A stretch of 11,095 bases of DNA. Origin: CAZLIC01 sp964559535. GTDB taxonomy: Bacteria > Pseudomonadota > Alphaproteobacteria > Rhodobacterales > Rhodobacteraceae. Position 1 is the first letter of the stretch. Every line of letters begins with the position of its first letter. The DNA lies in NCBI GenBank assembly GCA_964559535.1, contig CAZLIC010000108.1, positions 1 through 11,095 on the forward strand. The letters run 5' to 3'. Positions 1 through 7,086 of the stretch are shown piece after piece. The notes beneath the pieces are model-generated. The model made no database searches, was not told the DNA's origin, and saw only the letters and a list, made by a program, of their open reading frames with translations. Made by a program: the position numbers and the translations under genes.

Positions 1-1836
1 GCCCCGCTGGTGGCCACGCGCGCCACGGCCGTGGCCAGGGCCGCCGTCGCCCCGCGGCCCCGCGCCGAACCCCCCGTGACCCTTGCCGCGACCCCTGCCC
101 CTGCCGCGCGTGCCGCCGCCCCCGAACCGCTGGCGCTGGACGACGATGACGACTGGTCCGACGCCGACCTGGTTCCCGAACTGGTGGACGATACGCCCGC
201 CTTCCTGCGTCACCCGGTCCCTGTGGCCGAGCCCAAGCGCATCGTGCAGCCCCCGGCCGTCAAGCCCGCCGCGCCCTCGAAGCAGGCGCTGGCCGAAGCG
301 CAGCCGAAGCTGCGTTTCGACGACCCGCCCGCCTATGAACTGCCGCCGCTGTCGCTGTTGGCCAACCCCGCCAAGGTGCAACGCCACACCCCCAGCGAAG
401 AGGCGCTGGAAGAAAACGCCCGCATGCTGGAATCGGTGCTGGACGACTATGGCGTGAAGGGCGAGATCGTCTCGGTGCGCCCCGGCCCGGTGGTGACCAT
501 GTACGAACTGGAACCCGCGCCGGGGCTGAAGGCCAGCCGGGTGATCGGCCTTGCCGATGACATTGCGCGCAGCATGTCGGCGCTGTCGGCTCGCGTGTCC
601 ACCGTGCCGGGGCGCAGCGTGATCGGCATCGAGCTGCCCAACGCCCAGCGCGAGAAGGTTGTCCTGCGCGAAATCCTCTCGGCGCGCGACTTTGGCGACA
701 CGCAGATGAAGCTGCCTCTGGCGCTGGGCAAGGACATCGGCGGCGATGCCGTGGTCGCCAACCTGTCCAAGATGCCCCACCTCCTGATCGCCGGGACCAC
801 GGGTTCGGGCAAGTCGGTGGCGATCAACACGATGATCCTGTCGCTGCTTTACAAGCTGACGCCCGAGGAATGCCGCCTGATCATGATCGACCCCAAGATG
901 CTGGAACTGTCGGTCTATGACGGCATCCCGCACCTTCTGTCGCCCGTCGTCACCGACCCGAAGAAGGCCGTGGTGGCGTTGAAATGGGTCGTGGGCGAGA
1001 TGGAGGAACGCTATCGCCGCATGTCCAAGATGGGCGTGCGCAACATTGATGGCTACAACGGCCGGGTGCGCGAGGCGATCGCCAATGGCGAGATGTTCCG
1101 CCGCACGATCCAGACCGGGTTCGATGACGACACCGGCGAGCCGGTCTTCGAGACCGAGGAATTCGAGCCCCGGACGATTCCCTACATCGTTGTGATCGTG
1201 GATGAGATGGCCGATCTGATGATGGTGGCGGGCAAAGAGATCGAGGCCTGCATCCAGCGCCTGGCGCAGATGGCGCGGGCCAGCGGCATTCACCTGATCA
1301 TGGCCACGCAGCGGCCGTCGGTGGATGTGATCACGGGCACCATCAAGGCCAACTTCCCCACCCGGATTTCCTTCCAGGTCACCTCGAAAATCGACAGCCG
1401 CACCATCCTGGGCGAGCAGGGGGCAGAGCAGCTGCTGGGCATGGGGGACATGCTGTACATGGCGGGAGGGGCCAAGATCACGCGTATCCACGGGCCCTTC
1501 GTCAGTGACGAGGAAGTCGAGGAAATCGTCAACCATCTCAAGAGTTTCGGCCCGCCGCAGTACATGTCGGGGGTGATCGAAGCGCCCGAGGATGACGCGG
1601 CGTCGGAGATTGACCAGGTTCTGGGCCTGGGCAGCGATGCGGGCGACGATTCCCTTTACGATCAGGCGGTTGCGATCGTCGCCAAGGACCGCAAATGCTC
1701 GACCAGCTACATCCAGCGCAAGCTGGGCATCGGCTACAACAAGGCCGCCCGGCTGGTGGAGCAGATGGAAGAGCAGGGCGTGGTGACGCGGGCGAACCAC
1801 GTGGGCAAGCGGGAAATCCTGGTCGAGGAGCGCTGA
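1..1836 (+). CDS. ftsK: DNA translocase FtsK, C-terminal part (5' end cut by window)
   Basis: Septum-located, ATP-driven double-stranded DNA pump that moves chromosome ends at division and activates XerCD recombination at dif. The frame is open from base 1, so the N-terminal membrane domain lies outside the window; the GTG at 10 is just an internal codon. Visible parts: an Ala/Pro-rich linker with an acidic patch (about 1-330); the alpha/beta motor domain with Walker A GTTGSGKS at 793-816 and a Walker B-type stretch VVIVDEMADL near 1186-1220; the conserved MIDPKMLELSVYDGIPHL region near 880-935; and a C-terminal winged-helix gamma domain (about 1645-1800, around STSYIQRKLGIGYNKAARLV) that in the family reads KOPS sequences and contacts XerD. 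TGA stop at 1834-1836. It converges on the protease gene. Identification is secure; only the start is missing. Confidence 0.97.
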   Translation, partial: APLVATRATAVARAAVAPRPRAEPPVTLAATPAPAARAAAPEPLALDDDDDWSDADLVPELVDDTPAFLRHPVPVAEPKRIVQPPAVKPAAPSKQALAEAQPKLRFDDPPAYELPPLSLLANPAKVQRHTPSEEALEENARMLESVLDDYGVKGEIVSVRPGPVVTMYELEPAPGLKASRVIGLADDIARSMSALSARVSTVPGRSVIGIELPNAQREKVVLREILSARDFGDTQMKLPLALGKDIGGDAVVANLSKMPHLLIAGTTGSGKSVAINTMILSLLYKLTPEECRLIMIDPKMLELSVYDGIPHLLSPVVTDPKKAVVALKWVVGEMEERYRRMSKMGVRNIDGYNGRVREAIANGEMFRRTIQTGFDDDTGEPVFETEEFEPRTIPYIVVIVDEMADLMMVAGKEIEACIQRLAQMARASGIHLIMATQRPSVDVITGTIKANFPTRISFQVTSKIDSRTILGEQGAEQLLGMGDMLYMAGGAKITRIHGPFVSDEEVEEIVNHLKSFGPPQYMSGVIEAPEDDAASEIDQVLGLGSDAGDDSLYDQAVAIVAKDRKCSTSYIQRKLGIGYNKAARLVEQMEEQGVVTRANHVGKREILVEER

Positions 1837-1924
1837 CCCGGCCCCACCGGATGATCCTGCGGTTGCCGGGGGCCGGTTCCCGTCCGCATCCGCAGCAGCA
1901 GGCCACGGCCGCTTCAGCCTGACA

Positions 1925-1963
1925 TGCCGCGCCCGACCGGAACCCCCGGACGGTGGCGCGGCA
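1925..1963. terminator. Candidate bidirectional terminator hairpin between convergent ftsK and protease genes
   Basis: The spacer 1837-1973 between two converging genes contains a 9-bp inverted repeat TGCCGCGCC (1925-1933) / GGCGCGGCA (1955-1963). Inside it CCGG (1937-1940) can pair with CCGG (1946-1949) around a 5-base loop, with an asymmetric internal loop between the two stems. No T-run follows on either strand, so intrinsic termination is an inference from position and stem strength. No gene is seen in the spacer. Confidence 0.45.
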
Positions 1964-1973
1964 GGAAATGGCC

Positions 1974-2777
1974 TCAGGGCCGCAGGAACTTGGCCGACGA
2001 GGCCGCGCTGCCCCCCAGGTCCTCACCCGGCCGCTGGAAGGGCGAACTTGTCGCCTGCATCTGCGTCAGCAGCGTGTCCAGCGGCGCCTCCAGCGCCGTG
2101 CCCAGCGCCACCTTCTGACCCTGGTAGTCGGCCTTGGCCGACACCACCGACACCACCCGCACCTGCCCGTCGCGCACCGCAAAGATCGGCGCCCCGGACG
2201 AACCGAAGTCCACCGTGCACGACAGCACCAGCACCTCGGGCTGCCGCGCGATCACATGGCACAGCTGCTGCAGCGTCGGCGCATCGGACCGGTCCTGCGC
2301 ATAGGACACCACGCCCACCTCGTCGCCCTCGGACGGGCGCCCGTCGGTGGCAAACGGCACCACCGAGGGCAGCCGGATCGGCTGGTCCAGTTCGATCAGC
2401 GCCAGGTCGTAGGCCACCCGCGCCGCGCCCTCTTGCCCGCCATAGACGTATTCCGGATGCGGCACCGCGCGGCGCACCTTGCGGTAGGCCGCCGCGCGCC
2501 CGTTGCGCCACCCGGCGCGGAACTCGATCTGGCCCGGGTCGATGCGGGCCCCGGTTTCCTTGTCGAACAGGCAATGCGCCGCCGTCAGCACCAGGTCGGG
2601 CGAAATCAGCGCGCCGGTGCAGAACCCCCGGCGCCCCAGGTCGATCCGCCCCACCGCATCCCAGCCCCGCGCCTGATCGGCCGTGTCCAGCCGCATCAGC
2701 CCGCCGTCCTGCGCCACGGCAGGGGCGCCCAGCAGGGCCGTCATCAGGGCCAGGACACAAGCCGGGATCAGGCGCAT
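1974..2777 (-). CDS. Secreted trypsin-like serine protease (S1 / V8-like)
   Basis: Predicted exported endopeptidase of 267 residues. The ATG at 2777 is chosen over upstream in-frame codons because it is followed directly by a signal peptide (MRLIPACVLALMTALL, cleavage likely after AVA at about residue 22) and is preceded by GGAG eight bases upstream. The catalytic triad is visible: His68 in LTAAHCL, Asp124 in YDLALIELD, and Ser194 in GSSGAP. The serine motif is nearer to the V8/glutamyl-endopeptidase form (GNSGSP) than to the classical GDSGGP. The mature protein has four cysteines (53, 69, 173, 187); Cys53-Cys69 fits the disulfide that brackets the active-site His in the family, and 173-187 could form a second. 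The C-terminal about 25 residues are low-complexity. It lies 67 bases downstream of glcF on the same strand and might be co-transcribed. Substrate unknown. Confidence 0.88.
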   Translation of the reverse strand: MRLIPACVLALMTALLGAPAVAQDGGLMRLDTADQARGWDAVGRIDLGRRGFCTGALISPDLVLTAAHCLFDKETGARIDPGQIEFRAGWRNGRAAAYRKVRRAVPHPEYVYGGQEGAARVAYDLALIELDQPIRLPSVVPFATDGRPSEGDEVGVVSYAQDRSDAPTLQQLCHVIARQPEVLVLSCTVDFGSSGAPIFAVRDGQVRVVSVVSAKADYQGQKVALGTALEAPLDTLLTQMQATSSPFQRPGEDLGGSAASSAKFLRP

Positions 2778-2787
2778 CTTGCAGGCT

Positions 2788-2820
2788 CCACCACACGGAT
2801 TGTTTCCGTTCTGGCGGTGG
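2788..2820 (-). promoter_or_regulatory. Candidate leader hairpin touching the protease ribosome-binding site
   Basis: In the minus-strand RNA upstream of the protease start, CCACC (2820-2816) can pair with GGTGG (2792-2788), and inside it ACGGA (2809-2805) can pair with TCCGT (2799-2795) around a 5-base loop. The 3' arm GGTGG runs into the GGAG Shine-Dalgarno (2789-2786), so the fold would partly cover it. The stems are short (5 bp each, with an asymmetric internal loop), so regulation is only a possibility. Confidence 0.25.
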
Positions 2821-2844
2821 TCCGCGGCGGGAATGGGGCGGTGA

Positions 2845-4134
2845 TCAGGTCTTTGCAAGGGATTGTGGTGGCGGCCCGCCCGTGGCCCAGTCCAGCAGTT
2901 CCACGGTGTGAACAATCGGCACCGCGGTGCCCGAGCCGATCTGCATCATGCAGCCGATGTTGCCCGCGGCAATCACGTCGGGCGATTTCGCCTCGAGCGT
3001 TGCCACCTTGCGCGCCTTCAGTTCGCCCGAAATCTCGGGCTGCAACAGGTTGTAGGTCCCGGCCGAGCCGCAGCACAGATGCGGGTTCGCGGGTTCCAGC
3101 ACCTGAAACCCCGCGCGGTTCAGCAGCGCCTTGGGCGCCCCCGTCACCCTCTGCCCGTGCTGCAGCGAACAGGCCGCGTGATAGGCCACCCGCAGGCCCT
3201 TCGGCGCGCCTTCGGGCAGCCCCAGCCGTTCCAGCACCTCGGTTACGTCCATGGCCTTGCCCGCCACCGCTGCCGCCTGACCGGCCAGCGCATCGCCCGC
3301 AAACATGTGGCCATAGTCCTTCACCGTCGTGCCGCAGCCCGAGGTGTTGATGACGATGGCATCAAGGCCCCCCCGCGCCTCTTCGGCCCCCCACGCCCGG
3401 ATGTTGGCCGCAGCCGCCGCATGGGCCTGCGCCTCTTTGCCCATGTGGTGCGTCAAGGCCCCGCAGCAGCCCGCGCCCTCGGCCACCACCACCTCGCAGC
3501 CCAGCCGGGTCAGCAGCCGGATGGTGGCGTCGTTGATGTCGGTGTTCAGCGCCTTCTGCGCGCAGCCGGTCATCAGCGCCACCCGCATCCGCCGCGTTCC
3601 CTGCGCAGGGAACGTCTGGGGGTCGTCGTTGCGGCTGACCGGCGGAATCCGCTTCGGCGCCATGGCCAGCATCGCGCGCAGCCGCGCATCGGGCAGCAGC
3701 GGCGCAAAGGGGCGCGCAATCTTGGCGCCCAGCAGCGCCAGGCGGAACCGCATCGGGTGGGGCAGCACGAAGGCCAGCACCGCCCGCAGCAGCCGGTCCA
3801 TCAGCGGGCGGCGATAGGTCTTTTCGATATGCGCCCGGGCGTGGTCCACCAGATGCATGTAGTTCACGCCCGAGGGGCAGGTGGTCATGCAGGCCAGGCA
3901 CGACAGGCAGCGGTCGATGTGCTTGACCGTCTTGGCATCCGCGGGCCGACCCTTTTCCAGCATGTCCTTGATCAGGTAGATGCGCCCCCGCGGGCTGTCC
4001 AGCTCATCCCCCAGCACCTGATAGGTCGGGCAGGTGGCGGTGCAGAACCCGCAGTGCACGCAGCTGCGCAGTATTTTGTTCGACCGCGCGGTGGCGGGGT
4101 CCTTCAGCTGGTCGGGGGTGAAGTGGGTCTGCAT
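2845..4134 (-). CDS. glcF: Glycolate oxidase iron-sulfur subunit GlcF
   Basis: Electron-transfer subunit of the GlcDEF glycolate dehydrogenase, which oxidises glycolate to glyoxylate; 429 residues with the start used here. The N-terminal half carries two ferredoxin-type 4Fe-4S motifs: Cys25/28/31/35 (CVHCGFCTATCP) and Cys76/79/82/86 (CLSCLACMTTCP). The C-terminal half has two cysteine-rich CCG domains, seen as GAGCCGALTHHMGK and HLCCGSAGTYNLLQPE, each with an upstream partner (TGCAQKALN, YHAACSLQHGQ). The ATG at 4134 gives MQTHFT, which resembles the start of E. coli GlcF as I recall it. An in-frame ATG at 4149 and an extension to 4179 inside the upstream palindrome are less likely. Shine-Dalgarno matches are weak for all options. 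It lies downstream of glcE, separated by the palindromic repeat. No glcD is seen nearby. Confidence 0.95.
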   Translation of the reverse strand: MQTHFTPDQLKDPATARSNKILRSCVHCGFCTATCPTYQVLGDELDSPRGRIYLIKDMLEKGRPADAKTVKHIDRCLSCLACMTTCPSGVNYMHLVDHARAHIEKTYRRPLMDRLLRAVLAFVLPHPMRFRLALLGAKIARPFAPLLPDARLRAMLAMAPKRIPPVSRNDDPQTFPAQGTRRMRVALMTGCAQKALNTDINDATIRLLTRLGCEVVVAEGAGCCGALTHHMGKEAQAHAAAAANIRAWGAEEARGGLDAIVINTSGCGTTVKDYGHMFAGDALAGQAAAVAGKAMDVTEVLERLGLPEGAPKGLRVAYHAACSLQHGQRVTGAPKALLNRAGFQVLEPANPHLCCGSAGTYNLLQPEISGELKARKVATLEAKSPDVIAAGNIGCMMQIGSGTAVPIVHTVELLDWATGGPPPQSLAKT

Positions 4135-4153
4135 CCTGCTGCCGGTCATCCTG

Positions 4154-4211
4154 TGTAGGGTGGGCAATCTGCCCACCATGCGCGAAAGGTGGGCAGATTG
4201 CCCACCCTACA
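4154..4211. repeat. Nested palindromic repeat (REP-like) in the glcE-glcF spacer
   Basis: Two 23-base arms, 4155-4177 and 4188-4210, are perfect reverse complements around a 10-base loop (ATGCGCGAAA); T4154-A4211 extends the stem to 24 bp. Each arm is itself an inverted repeat: GGTGGGCA (4159-4166) / TGCCCACC (4170-4177), and GGTGGGCA (4188-4195) / TGCCCACC (4199-4206), each with a 3-base loop. The outer ends read GTAG...CTAC. The DNA or RNA can therefore fold either as one long hairpin or as two small 8-bp hairpins. The GTAGGGTGGGC end resembles dispersed palindromes that I recall from many bacterial genomes, so it is probably a mobile or REP-type repeat. It begins one base after the glcE stop codon and ends 20 bases before the glcF ATG. 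Confidence 0.9.
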
Positions 4212-5288
4212 TCACCCCCCGAACACCCTGCGCGGGTCATACTGCCGCCGCAGCCCGGCGGTCAGCGCCGCCACCCCCGGCGCCTCCGGCGCCTGCGCCG
4301 GTTCCGGGCCCTCGCCCAGCCAGCGCGTCGCATGGCCCTGCGCCACCGCGGCGCGCAGCGCCGCACCCTGTCCCGCGGGCAGCCGCAACCACAACAGCGC
4401 CCCACCCCAGTCGATAATTGCAGGCGGGTGGCCCAGTGCGGCCAGCACCGCGGGCGTGTCCGACGGCTTCAGGTGCACCCGCCACAGCGCCCCCGACAGC
4501 CCCGCCATCGCCGCCGCATCCCGCACCGCCTGCCAGCGCGCGGCACTCTCGCCCGCCTCCAGCACCGCCCACGCCCAATCACCGCCCAGCAGGCCCAGCA
4601 GCCGCCCGCGACGGTAGGCCACGCTGGCCGCAAACCCCTCGATCCGCAGCAGCGTCTCGCCCGCCGCCATCGCCGCCCCCGTCACCTCGAAGGGCGACCC
4701 CAGCGCCATGGCCATCGCCGCCACCGCCTGCGCCGCGGTCTGGCCGCGCGCAACCAGCGTCAGTTCAGTCTCGGGCAGGGGCTGCACCTTCAGGCTGACC
4801 TCGCTCAGCACACCCAGCATGCCGCGCGACCCCGCCATCAGCTTGACCAGGTCAATCCCGGTGACGTTCTTCATCACCCGCCCGCCGTTCTTCACCACCG
4901 TGCCGCGGCCATCGACGAACCGCACGCCCAGCGCATGATCCCGCGCCGCCCCCTGCACCACCCGCCGCGGGCCGCTGGCGTTGGCGGCGATCACCCCGCC
5001 GATGGTGGACACGCCTGTGCGCCCCAAGAGCCGCCGGAAATCCGGCGGCTCGAAGGCCAGCCGCTGCCGTTCTGCCGCCAGCACCTGCTGTACCTCGGCC
5101 AAGGGCGTGCCCGCCTGCACCACCAGCGTCAGCGCCCCCGGCTCATACAGCACCACACCCGACAGCCCCGCGGTGGACAGAACCTCGCCCCCTCCGAACA
5201 CCCCCCGCGTACCGCCGCCGCGCACCGACAGTGGCGCATTGGCCCCGCGGATGATCTCGGCCAGTTCGGCTTCGGTTGCGGGTTTCAC
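4212..5288 (-). CDS. glcE: Glycolate oxidase FAD-binding subunit GlcE
   Basis: FAD-binding subunit of the GlcDEF glycolate dehydrogenase, 358 residues, close to the usual length of about 350. The N-terminal PCMH-type FAD domain is clear: PLSVRGGGTRG (about 19-29), a segment ending VVQAGTPLAEV (about 56-66), TGVSTIGGVIAANASGPRR (91-109), and the VKNGGRVMKNVTGIDLVKL stretch (132-150) followed by GSRGMLGVLSEVSLKV. The start is GTG at 5288; its GTGA overlaps the nadE TGA stop (5287-5285), so translation is probably coupled to nadE. The last residues, YDPRRVFGG, stop where I would expect an FNPGR-like end in relatives, and the TGA directly abuts the palindrome. The partner GlcD is not in the window. 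Identification as GlcE rather than another FAD-linked oxidase is supported by the adjacent glcF. Confidence 0.94.
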   Translation of the reverse strand: MKPATEAELAEIIRGANAPLSVRGGGTRGVFGGGEVLSTAGLSGVVLYEPGALTLVVQAGTPLAEVQQVLAAERQRLAFEPPDFRRLLGRTGVSTIGGVIAANASGPRRVVQGAARDHALGVRFVDGRGTVVKNGGRVMKNVTGIDLVKLMAGSRGMLGVLSEVSLKVQPLPETELTLVARGQTAAQAVAAMAMALGSPFEVTGAAMAAGETLLRIEGFAASVAYRRGRLLGLLGGDWAWAVLEAGESAARWQAVRDAAAMAGLSGALWRVHLKPSDTPAVLAALGHPPAIIDWGGALLWLRLPAGQGAALRAAVAQGHATRWLGEGPEPAQAPEAPGVAALTAGLRRQYDPRRVFGG

Positions 5289-6949
5289 GCCACCCCCCCG
5301 TCGCGCCAGCGCATCGCCAGCGGATAGCGGCGGTCCATCCAGAACGCCTTGTGCGTCAGCCGCACCCCCGGCGCCGCCTGGAACCGCTTGTATTCGCTGA
5401 TGTACAGCAGATGCTCGACCTTCTTCACCACCGCCCGGTCATGGCCCATCGCCACGATCTGGTCGACCGACAGATCCCGCTCCACCAGCCCGTCCAGAAT
5501 GGCGTCCAGCACCGGGTAGGGCGGCAGCGAATCCTCGTCCTTCTGGTCGGGCCGCAACTCCGCCGACGGCGGCTTGTCGATCACCCGCGGCGGAATCACC
5601 TCGCCCGCCGGGCCCATCATCCACGGCCGGTGGTTGGCGTTGCGCCAGCGGCAGGTCTCGAACACGCGGGTCTTGTACAAATCCTTGATCGGGTTGAACC
5701 CCCCGTTCATGTCGCCATAGATCGTGCAATAGCCCACCGCGACCTCGGACTTGTTGCCGGTGGTCAGCAGCATCTCGCCGAACTTGTTCGACAGCGCCAT
5801 GAGCAAGAGCCCCCGCAGCCGCGACTGCACGTTTTCCTCGGTGATCCCCGGCGCGGTGCCCGCAAACAGCCCCGCCAGGGCCTCACCCACCGCCGCCTGC
5901 GGGCCGGTGATCGGCACAGTATCCAGCCGACACCCCAGCGCCCGCGCCACCCCCGCCGCATCCTCCAGCGAATGTGCCGACGTGAACGCCGACGGCAGCA
6001 TCACGCAGCGCACGTTCTCCGGCCCCAGCGCATCGGCCGCAATCGCCGCCACAATCGCCGAATCGATCCCGCCCGACAGGCCCAGCAGCACCTTGCGGAA
6101 TCCGGTCTTGCCCAGATAATCGCGCAACCCCATGCACATGGCGGTGTAATCCGCCTCATAGCTGCGCGGGATCGGCGCCTTCAGCCCCGGCAGCGCGCGC
6201 CAGCCGTCATCGCCTTCGACAAACTCCACCACCGTCAGGCACTCGTCGAACTGCGGCATCTGCACCGCCAGCATGCCGCCGGGGTTCAGCACCAGCGACG
6301 CGCCGTCGAACACCTGGTCGTCCTGCCCGCCGATCATGTTCAGGTACACCAGCGGCAACCCCGTCTCGACCACGCGCGACACCATCAGGTTCAGCCGCGT
6401 GGTCAGTTTCCCCCGATGATAAGGCGAACCGTTCGGCACCAGCAGGATCTGCGCCCCGGTTTCCGCCAGAGTTTCGGCCACATCGGGGTGCCAGGAATCC
6501 TCGCAGATCGGCACGCCGATGCGCAGGGGCCCCACCCGCACCGGCCCCGCCACATCGGCGCTGGCAAACACCCGCTTCTCGTCGAACACGCCGTCATTCG
6601 GCAGATGGTGCTTCAGCACCGTGGCCGACACCGCGCCGCCCTGCAGCACATAGTACCCGTTGAACAGCCGCCCGCCCTGCAGCACCGGCCCGCCAATGCC
6701 CACCGCCGGGCCATCGGCACAGTCCGCTGCCAGTGCCTGCAGCGCCGCCACCGCATCGGCCACGAAGGCGGGCTTCAGGATCAGGTCCTGCGTCTGGTAC
6801 CCGGTGATGAACATCTCGGTCAGCGCCACCATGTCGCAGCGCTCTGCCTTCGCCGCCGCCCAGGCCCGCCGCGCCAGCGCGGCATTGCCCGCCAGCGCGC
6901 CGACGGTGGGGTTCATCTGCGCCAGCATCAGGCGGAAGGTCGCGGTCAT
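5285..6949 (-). CDS. nadE: Glutamine-dependent NAD+ synthetase
   Basis: Final step of NAD synthesis: converts nicotinic acid adenine dinucleotide to NAD+ using ATP and ammonia from glutamine, in the cytosol. The 554 residues match the two-domain proteobacterial form (about 550). The N-terminal nitrilase-type glutaminase domain has its catalytic triad Glu45 (LTEMFITGYQ), Lys113 (LKHHLPN) and Cys149 (GVPICEDSW). The C-terminal synthetase domain has the ATP-pyrophosphatase loop LGLSGGIDSAIV (SGGIDS at 292-297), then TTGNKSEVAVGY and YGDMNGGFNPIKDLYKT. The ATG at 6949 (MTATFRLMLAQMNPTVG) is chosen because the family homology begins there; the in-frame extension to 6982 adds 11 unlikely residues. 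A G-run lies about 8 bases upstream. It is the first gene of the nadE-glcE-glcF run and diverges from the MORN gene. Confidence 0.96.
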   Translation of the reverse strand: MTATFRLMLAQMNPTVGALAGNAALARRAWAAAKAERCDMVALTEMFITGYQTQDLILKPAFVADAVAALQALAADCADGPAVGIGGPVLQGGRLFNGYYVLQGGAVSATVLKHHLPNDGVFDEKRVFASADVAGPVRVGPLRIGVPICEDSWHPDVAETLAETGAQILLVPNGSPYHRGKLTTRLNLMVSRVVETGLPLVYLNMIGGQDDQVFDGASLVLNPGGMLAVQMPQFDECLTVVEFVEGDDGWRALPGLKAPIPRSYEADYTAMCMGLRDYLGKTGFRKVLLGLSGGIDSAIVAAIAADALGPENVRCVMLPSAFTSAHSLEDAAGVARALGCRLDTVPITGPQAAVGEALAGLFAGTAPGITEENVQSRLRGLLLMALSNKFGEMLLTTGNKSEVAVGYCTIYGDMNGGFNPIKDLYKTRVFETCRWRNANHRPWMMGPAGEVIPPRVIDKPPSAELRPDQKDEDSLPPYPVLDAILDGLVERDLSVDQIVAMGHDRAVVKKVEHLLYISEYKRFQAAPGVRLTHKAFWMDRRYPLAMRWRDGGVA

Positions 6950-6989
6950 CCGGTCATCCCCCCGGGTCCTTCCCGGATACACCCGGCAA

Positions 6990-7017
6990 GGATTAGCAGA
7001 TCACCCGCCAGTGGGAA
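6990..7017 (-). promoter_or_regulatory. Candidate sigma70-type promoter for nadE
   Basis: Read on the minus strand, TTCCCA (7017-7012) and TAATCC (6995-6990) are separated by 16 bases, about 40 bases upstream of the nadE ATG. Both boxes are weak matches to consensus. The call rests mainly on position in the divergent spacer, which has no gene of its own. Confidence 0.3.
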
Positions 7018-7027
7018 GGGCAGGCGC

Positions 7028-7056
7028 TTGCCTGCCTTGCCCTGCCCCGGTAGGTT
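7028..7056 (+). promoter_or_regulatory. Candidate sigma70-type promoter for the MORN-repeat gene, with overlapping dyad
   Basis: TTGCCT (7028-7033) and TAGGTT (7051-7056) are separated by 17 bases, ending 30 bases before the ATG at 7087. The -35 region is overlapped by an inverted repeat, GGCAGGC (7019-7025) / GCCTGCC (7030-7036), which extends outward to 7016-7038 with one bulged G. This could be an operator, but no regulator is visible nearby. AGGGG about 8 bases upstream of the ATG serves as a plausible ribosome-binding site. Confidence 0.4.
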
Positions 7057-7086
7057 CCGCGGCGGCAATGCAGCAGGGGTGAAGGC

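Noticed and set aside
10..12. GTG at 10 as the ftsK start
   Set aside because: The frame is open to base 1 and FtsK needs an N-terminal membrane domain upstream; this codon is internal to the linker.
2863..4158. 431-codon plus-strand frame over glcF, and similar frames at 1953-3350 and 4332-5327
   Set aside because: Shadow composition (His/Arg/Gln-rich) and full overlap with well-supported minus-strand genes.
4154..4211. glcE-glcF palindrome as a simple intrinsic terminator
   Set aside because: It lies inside an operon, has no T-run on the transcribed side, and its nested two-level symmetry with GTAG/CTAC ends fits a dispersed palindromic repeat better.
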